From contig BFEA01000448.1 of the NCBI GenBank assembly GCA_003427395.1, forward strand, positions 869,063-894,718: a DNA stretch of 25,656 bases. Reading direction: 5' to 3'. The notes beneath the pieces are model-generated. The model did not search any database, was not told where the DNA came from, and saw only the letters and a list, made by a program, of their open reading frames with translations. Position 1 is the stretch's first letter, and every line of letters begins with the position of its first letter. The position numbers and the translations under genes are program-made. This document shows, piece after piece, positions 1 to 8,515 of the stretch. The stretch comes from Chara braunii (lineage: Eukaryota > Streptophyta > Charophyceae > Charales > Characeae).

Positions 1-455
1 ATCACAAGTAATGAACTTGACAACACTCATAGAAGAATCGGAACTCTACCTACTAGTATGTAGATGACAAACAAGAGATTAAGTTGCCCATATCACAAGT
101 AATGAACTTGACAACACTCGTAGAAGAATCGAAACTCTACCTACTCGTATGTAGATGACAAACAAGAGATTGAGTAGGTCATATCACAAGCAATGAACTT
201 GACAACACTCATAGAACAATCAAAACTTTACCTACTAGCATGTAGATGACAAACAAGAGATTGAGTAGTCCATATTACAAGTAATGAACTTGACAACACT
301 TCTAGAAGAATCGGAACTCTACCTACTAGTATGTAGATGACAAACAAGAGATTGAGTAGCCCACATTACAAGTAATGAACTTGACAACACTCGTAGAAGA
401 ATCAGAACTCTACCTACTAGTATATAGATGACAAACAAGAGATTGAGTAGCCCAA
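1..455. repeat. Satellite A, 91-bp tandem repeat (left array)
   Basis: Five head-to-tail units start at 1, 92, 183, 274 and 365, giving an exact 91-bp period. Units are nearly identical, each opening with ATCACAAGTAATGAACTTG or a close variant. The array breaks off at about 455, at the end of a unit. The same monomer in the same orientation resumes near 25172, so everything between lies inside, or beside, a satellite array. No coding content. Confidence 0.97.
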
Positions 456-750
456 CTCTAAGAGGTAGAAGAGAAGAAGAAGGGGAGGAGGAGGAAGGAG
501 GAGAGGGAGAGGGAGAGGGAGAGGGAGAAGATGGAGGGAGAGATGAAGGAAAAGAAGAAGAAGAAGAAGAAGAAGAAGAAGAAGAAGAAGAATGAGAAGG
601 AAGAGGATGGAGTAATGAGGTAGGGAAGATGAAGAAGAGGAGGGAGAAGAGGAAGAAGAAGAAGGTGAAGAAGAAGGGGGAGAAGAAGAGGGAGAGAGGG
701 GGGAAGAAGAAGAGGAAGAAGAAGAAGGAGAAGAAGAAGAGGAGAGATCT
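456..750. repeat. Purine-rich GAA/GGA low-complexity tract
   Basis: The + strand is almost entirely A and G, with runs of GAA, GGA and GAGGGA, including about 40 bases of pure (GAA)n near 555-590. Long open frames through it encode only Ser/Phe/Leu/Pro homopolymers and are not genes. It sits directly against satellite A and mirrors the purine tract at 23131-23360. Confidence 0.95.
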
Positions 751-1537
751 TCTTCCTTCCACTCACCTTGCTAGTGTCTTGTAGATGGAGGCTTCAATCT
801 TGATGAGGCCTTGCTCAATTCCTCCTTGGCTATGGCTTCTCTTTCTCCAAGCCCTTCTTCCTTCTTTCTTACTGTTCCCCAAGCTATGGCAAACTCCCTC
901 AGTTATGGCTATGGAGTCCTCTTCTCTAGGATGGCTTAATGAGGCTCCTCTAGCCTCTCCTTCTCTCCTACACCCAGGGGGGATATGGCGGATCACCTCC
1001 CGAGTGTCTCTTCCACCATCACTATCTTCTAGAATCTTCCCCACTACCTCCTAGTCTCCTCTAAGCTCTCCTGCTAGCATGGGCTCCTCCCTCGTCACTC
1101 CAAGTGCAAAGGTGCTCATATGAGCTGACTTGGACAACATGGGCACTCCTCATGCAAATGTGAGAGTGGCGGATTGCATCCTCAACTTATGTAGGCTGAA
1201 ACCAGCAGTCCGGCCAGCCCATGAGCCTCCCCATGAGCCTTGGAGTGAACCGAGGTACCCCCAAGGCAAAATTCACTTACTAAGCCCTTCAAGAGGTACC
1301 TGGGCCTTCTTTTGGCGAAGTACATGCAGTTCAAGTGGTTGGTACCAACTCGGACTGCCTCTTGGCCTACTCTGGCCTCTTTTTCATTGCTCAAATGCTG
1401 CCGCCTAGGGTTCTAATGCCCAAGGAGCAGCAATACTTGGAAGAAAAATGTCTTGTGGGCCTTTTACTCAATTTTTTCAAGTTTCGGCCTCTTTTGAGTA
1501 GGCCGGAGCATTTTTTCATATGGCGGCACATTTTCAG
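751..1537. other. Unassigned pyrimidine-rich non-coding DNA
   Basis: The + strand switches abruptly from purine-rich to C/T-rich at about 745. A 93-codon minus-strand frame (763-1044) exists but matches no family I know and has no supporting context. No RNA gene, LTR end or repeat unit was recognised here. Confidence 0.5.
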
Positions 1538-1562
1538 CCTTGGATCTGGCTAAGATCCAAGG
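1538..1562. repeat. Perfect 10-bp hairpin, 5-nt loop
   Basis: CCTTGGATCT at 1538-1547 is followed after GGCTA by its exact reverse complement at 1553-1562. It is the first of a series of hairpins between 1.5 and 4.1 kb. Confidence 0.85.
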
Positions 1563-1731
1563 GCAGAAATAATCCGAGCTACCCCCTAGTAGCCCTTGCT
1601 TCAATTTTGAGACCCTAAGTTCAGTTTTTCATTTCTTTGTGCATCTGGCTCTTTTTTTGGGCCAAATGCACTGTTTTGTCCTTTTCCCTCTTTTGTTTCT
1701 TTCCATTTTGGGCTGCCACCTCATTTCGGAG

Positions 1732-1805
1732 CTAGCCGTTTTGAGCTGGCCCACAAAAAACGGCTAGTTCCTCTCTACCATGAGATCTGATCTCAGATCC
1801 ATGGT
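1732..1805. repeat. Two adjacent hairpins
   Basis: The first has an 11-bp perfect stem: CTAGCCGTTTT at 1732-1742 pairs with 1757-1767 across a 14-nt loop. The second follows at once: ACCATG at 1777-1782 and GATCTGA at 1784-1790 pair with 1793-1805, with one bulged base and a very tight loop. No coding sequence covers them. Confidence 0.75.
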
Positions 1806-1925
1806 CCAAAAGAAAACCGGTCACTTCCTTTTTGCATTTTCTCTCAAATTTCAGCTTTTTAATTCATATTTTATTGAGAAATCCGGATTGCCCTCCCTCA
1901 TTCTAGGAGGGATGAGGTCACTGTT

Positions 1926-2545
1926 GGGACCTGCCAGTCCCTACTGTGTAGGTCGAAATAGGCCGGCACATTCTCCTCCACTCTTTTCTCCCTCTTTGTC
2001 TCATTCTCCCTTCTTTTTCTCTCATTTTTCCTTCTTTTTCTTTTATTTCTGTTTTGACAAGTGTCAAACTGTTGTGCACCTTTTTTCAAGGCCCTAAGAC
2101 CTTATTCAAGGCGAGGTTCATGGCTGTTACATGACCGTTACATCTCGAATTCCAATAATGGCACCCCCATGCTCCTAGGAGGCTCCATTTTGCTCCCGTT
2201 TGCCCAATTCTAAGCCTCTTTTGCTCTGATTTTCTAAGGGCAGCCTTTTTCTCATGTTGGGCTTCTTAAGGCTCTATTTTCTTATGCCTTGCTAGTCCGA
2301 GATATCCCGGGCTGCTGGCCAACCTTCCCAACACCCTTATTTTATTTTTCTTTCTCTCATGACTCTCCCACTTGCACTACTGGTGCTAATATTTTCCACC
2401 GTCCAGATCCTCGATCTCGACGGCGCCGCTTGCTTGCACAATTATTCCTTGTGGTTGCTCATGGTTCCCTTGGGACATCCCAAGTCCCCGCCATTCTCCT
2501 CCATACTAGTCCCATATTCTTGTCCCGCCGGTGGTCTCACCGGCG
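1926..2545. repeat. Diverged ~0.6-kb duplication, copy 1
   Basis: This stretch is collinear with 3352-3960. Shared landmarks are GGGACCTG...CAGTCCCTAC at the start, a T/C-rich tract, AAGTGTCAA, the block CTTGCACTA.TGGTGCTAATATT, and a hairpin around CGATCT. The stem at 2399-2408/2414-2423 has one mismatch. Close to the end is a perfect 7-bp stem (GCCGGTG at 2527-2533, complement at 2538-2544, loop GTCT). The two copies lie about 1.43 kb apart. I see no gene in it. Confidence 0.7.
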
Positions 2546-2808
2546 CATGTCCCGTTTTCCGATTTGTATTATTTTGACCCATTTGGTCCCCAACAACATT
2601 TCGGACGGCGTCCCATTTTTATTTTTTTTGGGGTCCATTGCCCTTGGTGGTCCCATCATTTCTCCATGAGTGCCGATTTTTCTAGGCCGCGAGATCCCAT
2701 CTTACGGTCGCCATTTACCGTCTTTACTTGCCCCCTTGCCGAAATTGCTTCTTTCTAGCCTTTCCGGGTTTGTCGTAGCCCATTCCCCCTTGGCCTTGGC
2801 ATCCTTAT

Positions 2809-3155
2809 GCAGTCCGTAATTTTTCGGACTGCAGTAATGGTTGTTTTCCATACCCACAGCCCCACAACTTGCCCCATGTTGAAAGAAAATGAAGCGTTAA
2901 ATTTTCTAGTCCATTCGGGCTCAATATTGGCTCCGGATGCACTTAGAATATGTGTTTTCCTTCCCCCATGGAGTCCGTTGTAACTCGGACTGCAACGGGG
3001 GTCAATTCCTTAGCCCCAATGCCCCACAACTAGCCCTCTTTCAAAAGAAAAAGAAACGGCCAACTCCCAAGTGCATCCTGACTTGATTTTGGCTCCGGAT
3101 GCACCTAAAACATGTGTTTTTCCTCATGCATGTATTCCGTTTTATTCCGGTTGCA
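2809..3155. repeat. Tandem ~162-bp repeat with a hairpin at each unit boundary
   Basis: About two diverged units. Each holds CCCCACAACT.GCCC, a GAAAGAAAA-like A-rich stretch, and TTGGCTCCGGATGCAC. The boundary hairpin has perfect stem GCAGTCCG/CGGACTGC at 2809-2832, a shorter version at 2972-2991 and a decayed one near 3134-3152. The same 8-bp stem reappears at 3546-3569. No open frame of interest. Confidence 0.75.
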
Positions 3156-3162
3156 AGAGGCC

Positions 3163-3205
3163 TTGATTTTCGTTGATTTTCTCTGCAAAAATCAAAGAAA
3201 ATCAA
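3163..3205. repeat. 18-bp hairpin, one mismatch
   Basis: The arm at 3163-3180 pairs with 3188-3205 at 17 of 18 positions across a 7-nt loop. Each arm is itself a double TTGATTTT motif. This is the longest inverted repeat noticed in the window. Confidence 0.85.
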
Positions 3206-3292
3206 AGTCCTTTGTAACCGCCATATTCCAGAATGAATCTGGTCACGGATGAATATCCCAAAGTTACCGTTTTTGATCGTTAATGCCTTTTT

Positions 3293-3331
3293 CTCTTTTC
3301 TTTTCTTTTCTTTTCTTTTCTTTTCTCTTTC
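3293..3331. repeat. (TTTTC)n microsatellite
   Basis: About seven consecutive TTTTC units on the + strand, just upstream of the second copy of the 0.6-kb duplication. Confidence 0.9.
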
Positions 3332-3351
3332 TCCCCCTTTCTTGGACAATA

Positions 3352-3960
3352 GGGACCTGTCAGTCCCTACCTATGGCAGTCCCTACTGACGGTCAACTCA
3401 CTCACTCCCTCTCACTCCTTTTGTGTTATTCTCCCCTACTTTCTTTTTTTTTCTCTCTTTTTTCTAGCATGCCAAGTGTCAAGTGGCCGATAAGGCCGAT
3501 TTCTAGCCTCTTCCTCTTAGTTTTGGCCCTCCCTATGCCCAAGGTGCAGTCCGTTATTTCTCGGACTGCAATAATGGTCTTCCCATGCCCATGGGAGCCT
3601 CCTTTTACTCCTACACTTCTCCCCCAATGGTCCCTCCTACTCCGATTTTTTCCCGGAGGGCTATTTTTCACATGGGGTCTCATTTGACTCTATTTTTTTG
3701 AGGGAGGTTGATTCGAGATTTTTCGGATTGCTCCCATGCCTCCCACTTCAGTTTTCTTGAATTTTTCTTTTTCTTTTGGCCTCCCCGTTTGTCACCACTA
3801 GTACTTGCACTAGTGGTGCTAATATTCTTGGCCGTCAAGATGTCGATCTTGACGGTGCACCTTGCATTTATTATTTTTCCCTCATGCGGTGTCGCCGTTT
3901 CTTCTTGGGACTTTCACGTGTCCCCGCTACTTGTCCCGTTGGTGGTCCCCGACACTTAGT
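3352..3960. repeat. Diverged ~0.6-kb duplication, copy 2
   Basis: Collinear with 1926-2545. It contains three perfect hairpins: GCAGTCCG/CGGACTGC at 3546-3569; CACCACTAGT at 3793-3802 with its complement at 3809-3818; and CCGTCAAGAT at 3832-3841 with its complement at 3846-3855 (loop GTCG). The last corresponds to the one-mismatch stem at 2399-2423 of copy 1. Its 3' end runs into the 26-bp array. Confidence 0.7.
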
Positions 3961-4119
3961 CCCGTCGGCGGTCCCCGACACTTAGTCCCGTCGGCGGCCC
4001 CCGACACTTAGTCCCGTCGGCGGTCCCCGACACTTAGTTCCGTCGGCGGTCCCCGACACTTAGTCTTGTCGGCGGTCCCCGACACATTAGTCCCGTCGGC
4101 GGTCCCCGACACATTTTGT
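3935..4119. repeat. 26-bp GC-rich tandem array, seven units
   Basis: Units of the form CCCGTCGGCGGTCCCCGACA plus CTTAGT start at 3935, 3961, 3987, 4013, 4039, 4065 and 4092. The last two units are 27-28 bp because of an extra A or T. Every unit contains a 5-bp GTCGG/CCGAC dyad, so the array can fold as a row of small hairpins. It is not a CRISPR array, as there are no unique spacers. Confidence 0.95.
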
Positions 4120-4690
4120 CTCGGACGCCATTATTTTTACTTAGTCCGACGTGGCCCCGAGTGCCTTTCCCCGAGGTGTCCCATGCTCCTTGGGCGTCTT
4201 GTCGCCCTATAGCGACCCCTCTCCTTAGTCTTTCCTCGCGCCTTGTGCGTGCCGATCTCTTTGGTCGTGGGCCTCCACTCCGATGCTCCCGTAGGTGACC
4301 TCCGTGTTGACCCTCATTTTCTGGCTTCCCGCGGCTTCTGGCCGCCCATTCCCTGACTTCCTCATTCCCTTATTGCTGTCGTGCAGCAATTGCTAGTTCA
4401 AAGGGCCCTTTGGCCTTAGTCTTATTGCATTCCGATGGCCTTCCCGGTCTCCTGCTATGTTCTATGTGCCCATGTTCTTGCGCTCGCTTGCTTGCTGCCG
4501 CTAGTTCTTTCCTCCTGTGGTTCTCTCCTCAGGGCATCATTCCCTTCTACGACCTAATCCTTTGGCTTTTCTCTCTCCTGCTTCCTCACTCCAGATTTCT
4601 GTGTTGTGCACAAATCGTCCGTATTCAACCTCTTGAGTGTTGGGAAGTTATTCGGAACCCACCAGTTCCGACACATTCCCCCCACTCATT
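4120..4690. other. Unassigned C/T-rich non-coding DNA
   Basis: Several overlapping plus-strand frames of 60-116 codons exist, but composition alone (C/T-rich, few stops) explains them and no motif is recognisable. No tandem repeat or RNA gene seen. Confidence 0.5.
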
Positions 4691-4708
4691 CGCGATGTCC
4701 TCATCGCG
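4671..4708 (+). repeat. C-rich box plus perfect 7-bp hairpin (copy 1)
   Basis: A CATTCCCCCCACTCATT segment is followed by CGCGATG (4691-4697), loop TCCT, and the exact complement at 4702-4708. A near copy lies at 6079-6114 with the outermost base pair changed from C-G to T-A. From memory, plant Ty3/gypsy elements carry a comparable C-rich box and TGTCCTCA-type stem-loop, which would make this an LTR-element remnant in plus orientation; that link is weak. Confidence 0.6.
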
Positions 4709-4966
4709 CACCAATCTCTTGTTAGTGGGTTTTGGAGGGATAGACGGAAGAGGAGGGTGAGGTGTTATGGGTGGTTAGTTTGCCATGGTTCATTTTGTTC
4801 TTTTCTCATTCCTTTCTCAATGTCTTCCTTAGCTTCCGCCCCTTGGGGTGGAGGAGGGTATGGGGGAGTCGAAGGTGCTACAGCTTAGACCGAGTTGCTC
4901 ATTTTCATCATAGCTCTGCCTCTTTATCTTTCCGTCAATCGAGACGCGAACTTTTTTTTCAGTCAA

Positions 4967-5365
4967 CTATGTATACTTAGCAGGGCAACTCATAATTCTT
5001 TCGCCTTCGGTAACATGAAGCAGATAAGGCTCTCTTTGCTTCATGCACTTAACTACTGGTATGCTTGCTTTATTCCCAGGGTAACAATTTGTTGTCATAA
5101 CACAAATGGTTTTCTCATTTTATGCTTTGGCTTTGTTGATAACAAATTGTAGGCAAGTTTTTGGATGCGACTCAATGTCAGGCATTTGCTCCGGAAGGGA
5201 GATGTTCGTCCAATACAACCATCGTCTTTGCCGTGGTGATACCCACTTCGAATCGGTGAGCCCAAGCACAACTCCCCTTAAGTGCTTCGTAATCTCAAAT
5301 CTGTCTTCCCATTTCATCGAGGAAGCATTCTTGAGCAGAAACCATTTTGGTCTTGCCTCATTCAT
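4967..5365 (-). pseudogene. DNMT3-like cytosine-5 DNA methyltransferase, C-terminal catalytic fragment
   Basis: DNMT3 enzymes transfer a methyl group from S-adenosylmethionine to cytosine in DNA. This minus-strand frame is collinear with the second half of the DNMT3 catalytic domain. RPKWFLLKNASSM (residues 5-17) matches motif VI, whose catalytic ENV is here KNA. DSKWVSPRQRRWLYWTN (38-54) matches the motif VIII block; the position I expect to be Arg is Trp49. LQFVINKAKA, then a TAA at 5120-5122, then a VMTTN stretch match the region before the target-recognition part. PVV...LLHVTEGERIMSCPAKYT matches the family's TE.ER..GFP..YTD block, followed by TAG at 4967-4969. The frame stays open to 4829 with weaker resemblance. 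The lost Glu, the lost Arg and two stops make it non-functional. Upstream of 5365 a T-rich tract ending in AG could be an old splice acceptor. Motifs I-IV are not found. DRM-type methyltransferase is less likely because the motif order is not rearranged. Confidence 0.78.
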
Positions 5366-5604
5366 TACTCTTATATATAAAAAAACAATCTACTTTTCGG
5401 CCCGTGCAATCCATGTTTTCCCTTTACCGTTCCCCGACGCTTAGGCCTTGCCAAATCTACATGCATCTCCCCCGGGTCCTTTCGCCCGACTTTCCTCATG
5501 TCCTGCCAATTTTGCATTCATATCGCTGTTTGTCCTTTCTTGTTTCTTGCTTATTTTTAACTTTTTCATGCATGCTGCCCAGTTCATCCCTGGTGCATCT
5601 CTCT

Positions 5605-6040
5605 TTCAGACACCTTGTGAGACCTTTTTCTCAGACTCATGCAGCCCAAATGCTCATCTGTTTCTCAGCTTTCCAGCCTTTCTCTCAGATCCATACATAG
5701 TCCATCATACGAGTCTTTTCTTTTCCAGACGTCTTGCTTGGCTCATTTTCAAGCTTATGCCAAATCAATCACACAAGTCGCTTGCCAGGCCTTTTCTCAA
5801 GCTCATGCAACGTCAATTTCTCACTCATTTCTCTTCTGGATATCTTGCCAGACCTTTTCTCAAGCCTGCGCAAAGTCAATTACTCATCCATTCTTCTCTT
5901 CTGGACATCTTGCCAAGCATTTTTTTCAAGCTCATGCAACGCTAATTACTCATTCATTCTTTTCTTCTGGATATCTTGCCAGACTTTTTCTCAAGCCTGC
6001 CCAAAGTCGATTACTCATCCATTCTTACGCTCATGGTACC
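5605..6040. repeat. ~65-bp tandem array with alternating unit types
   Basis: Four clear units begin with CTTGCCAG or a variant near 5781, 5845, 5910 and 5976 (63-66 bp apart), preceded by more degenerate ones from about 5605. Units alternate between CAAGCTCATGCAACG and CAAGCCTGCGCAAAG interiors, so the array looks like a ~130-bp dimer. Plus-strand frames through it (up to 283 codons) are by-products of the repeat. Confidence 0.85.
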
Positions 6041-6078
6041 CTTCTCTTTTGCACGCTTTTTCTTTGGTAGATGGCACA

Positions 6079-6114
6079 CCTTCCCCCAACTCAAAATGCG
6101 ATGTCCCCATCGCA
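6079..6114 (+). repeat. C-rich box plus perfect 7-bp hairpin (copy 2)
   Basis: CACCTTCCCCCAACTCAAAA is followed by TGCGATG (6097-6103), loop TCCC, and the exact complement at 6108-6114. It is the counterpart of 4671-4708, about 1.4 kb away, with a compensatory change at the outer base pair. Confidence 0.65.
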
Positions 6115-6683
6115 CGACTGGTTCTCACTCGGAGGTACGCAACCTTTGGCCCACCAACGAGCAGGCGGATGCCGGCCCATCAGCCCCAAAAAGGAAGCGT
6201 TATCAGTCCTCCCCCTGCTAATAACTCACCTCATCCCCTTACTCCGTCCGACCTTTTGCTGCTTACGAGACGGGTGTCATTACTGAGGTACCTCCTCACA
6301 TCTGGAAGGCAGGTCCAGTCCAAGCCTCCCAGGACCCCGTCTTGCCCTAAGGGCTTCCTCGCGAATTGTTCCTCCCGAGTGGAAAATTTTCTGGATCCGG
6401 CCTCTTCCTTTCAAGACATTTGGGGCTCTCAATTAGTCCACGAGTACAGTTATGAAGACCTCGCAATTAGTCATGAAGCGGTTGTAATGCTCAGGCGGGG
6501 CGGTGTCACTCGCCCCGTGGTGGTTGTGGCTTCCACCCGGTACCACGCCCAACTCCCCCCTTCTGGACAATGCTGCTCAACTTAACGCGAGCCGCCGTGG
6601 TCCATTCCAAGCGGCGATGCCGCCCCTCAACGACATGGCGTGTGGTTGGGTAGAACAAAAGAGAGTAGAAAAAAAAGAATGAC
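6093..6683 (+). pseudogene. Possible plus-strand coding remnant, family not recognised
   Basis: Protein-like stretches appear in different plus frames: one with QADAGPSAPKRKRY (a basic, nuclear-localisation-like cluster), one with SYEDLAISHEAVVMLRRGG at about 6450-6510, and one ending VEQKRVEKKE before a TGA near 6681. Stops and frame changes separate them. None is a family I know. Composition could produce some of this by chance, so the call is tentative. Confidence 0.25.
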
Positions 6684-7039
6684 TCTCTTGCCCATTTGGT
6701 TCCCTCACCCTTTGACGTTTAGGCGTTCAACGCGAGGCGCAATTTGAACTTTTCGACTAGAGCTTGTTGTCGGGGTCAGTTCCGGACGTCCCGCACCGAT
6801 CCAAGTGGTAGGTGCCTTAGTGCTTTAACCCTCATCCCCTTACAAGAGGAACAGGTCGCGCTCAGACTTTCTCCCTTACAAGGATAGAGGTCTTGGGGTC
6901 GCGGTGTGAGCACCGGTATCCCCCTCCTGCTGAGGCCAAATACTAGGAAAAGAGAAAATTCATTTCAATGATATTTCCAAGTCCATTTCAAGTTGCCTAG
7001 GGTCCCCTGTCTATGCAATGCAATATTCAATCCTCAATC
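6684..7039. other. No feature recognised
   Basis: Mixed-composition DNA between the weak coding remnant and the next tandem array. I found no convincing frame, repeat or RNA gene. Confidence 0.5.
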
Positions 7040-7585
7040 ATTCAATCCAATGCCTCTTCCAAGGCTGATTCTCATGACTGGTCTGACAGCCTCTTATCAA
7101 CAAGGTTACCCTCACGGCCGGTCTGGCGGTCATTCTCTCAATAGCCATTTCTCAAGACTGACCCTTCCGCCCACTCAATCCTCAATTTTCTCATTCCTCA
7201 ACACCCAATTTTTGTGACCGTCCCAACAGTCCTTGCCCTTCTCGGCTTTAAGGCTCCGCCTTCTTTATCTTGTCCTTCTCTTTCGCATTTTTCTTCCGCC
7301 CCCTTGGCAATTTTCAGTGGCTGACCCACCGACCTTTTCCATTTCCTCCATTCAACTCATTGACTGTTTCAACGACCGACCGACCGACCTTTTCCACCTC
7401 TCTCATTCATCCTTTGGCTATTTTCAATGACCGACCCACCTGCATTTTCCATTTCTCTCATCCTACTGGCTATTTCAATGACCGTCCCACCAGACTTTCT
7501 CATCTCTCTTATCCCATTGAATGACCGATCCACCGGCCTTTTTCATCTTTCTTATTCCATCTCATTCTCAATCAACCTTTCTCAA
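7040..7585. repeat. Degenerate ~55-60-bp tandem repeat
   Basis: Repeating units contain a GACCGACCCACC-like box followed by TTTTCCATTTCTCTCAT and GGCTATTTCAAT. The clearest run from about 7320 to 7540; more degenerate units (GACTGGTCTGACAGCC, GGCCGGTCTGGCGG) reach left to about 7040. Plus-strand frames here are repeat-derived. Confidence 0.75.
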
Positions 7586-7664
7586 TCAACCTTTCTCAAT
7601 CCAACATAAAGGGGACCCCAGTGCCTATTTCAAAAGGAATGAACCTTGTCAGGGGCCATTCCTG

Positions 7665-7800
7665 AACAACCTGGTTAGGGTCGTTCTTATCCATTCTCAA
7701 GTCGAACAACCATTCTTTTCCATTCTCAAGTCGAACAGCCTGGTTAGGGTCATTCATTTCTATTCTCAAGTCGAACAGCCTGGTTAGGGTCATTCGTGCC
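7665..7800. repeat. 40-bp tandem repeat
   Basis: Units contain CTCAAGTCGAACAGCC followed by TGGTTAGGGTCATTC. TGGTTAGGG occurs at 7672, 7741 and 7781; one intermediate unit is shortened to 29 bp. Just downstream a separate 29-bp sequence beginning CCATTTCTCA is duplicated at 7892-7920 and 7921-7949. Confidence 0.85.
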
Positions 7801-7949
7801 CGAGGGGGTGGGCCTCGAGGTTATGGTTGCCATTTCTGTCTTGGAGGTTAGAAGGTGACCATCTCATCTTTTGCGTGTTGTTCTCTTCCTTCCATTTCTC
7901 ACAGTAATGTACCATCCATTCCATTTCTCAGAGTAATGTACCATCCATT

Positions 7950-8515
7950 GTGTACACTCGACTTAGCGTCTAGCACTCGAGTTGGGGCTCGCGACCCCAA
8001 GCAGCACTAGCCCACCCGACCGTTCATCCATAACAAAAGACAAAAGCGCCCCTTCCATTTTCACTCTTCCTGATCTCTCAGGTTTCGGATATTCTCAGTC
8101 TTATTCATGACTCGGTTGGATTAGGGTCCTAGGGAAGGAGTGTTCTTCATGCCCCTTAACCCAAAGGTTCCCTCACCTCTCTTGTACTCGACCAGTCATT
8201 CAATGCCATGGTTTGCTCGTCAATCCGTACTCAAGGTTTTCCTCTCTCAAAAGCATAATCCTTGTTCCATCCAAAATTTACAATACGCCTTCTCCCAATT
8301 GGTCTCATCCCAAATCCCATGTCGTTGTCTTAGGTACCCAAGGTAGCTCATCCAAAAGTAGCCTCAACAACTATCTTCTACTTTAGCGTGACACAGCCTT
8401 AGCTGGCCCTCTTTTCACTTCCTCCTTAGCAACTTGCCCATATTATACACGTTCTCGTCATTCTCATATCTCTGCAAACAGAAAACATCGATCCTTCTTA
8501 ATGCTAAGCCAACAC
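7950..8515. other. No gene recognised; candidate 3' flank of the retroelement
   Basis: This C/T-rich stretch lies just beyond the last minus-strand ORF of the element, where a 3' LTR might be expected. I compared it by eye with 20430-23100 and saw no matching block, so I do not call an LTR. Confidence 0.4.

Noticed and set aside
319-766. Long minus-strand ORFs of Ser/Phe/Leu across the GA tract
   Set aside because: They are low-complexity translations of (GAA/GGA)n and overlap the satellite.
763-1044. Minus-strand 93-codon ORF
   Set aside because: It looks moderately protein-like, but has no recognisable domain, no partner gene and lies in strongly skewed DNA; not enough to call a gene.
3935-4119. 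Possible CRISPR-like array
   Set aside because: The 26-bp units are contiguous with no unique spacers, and the context is eukaryotic.
5448-6585. Plus-strand ORFs of up to 283 codons
   Set aside because: Most of their length is the ~65-bp tandem array read through; repeated units account for the open frames.
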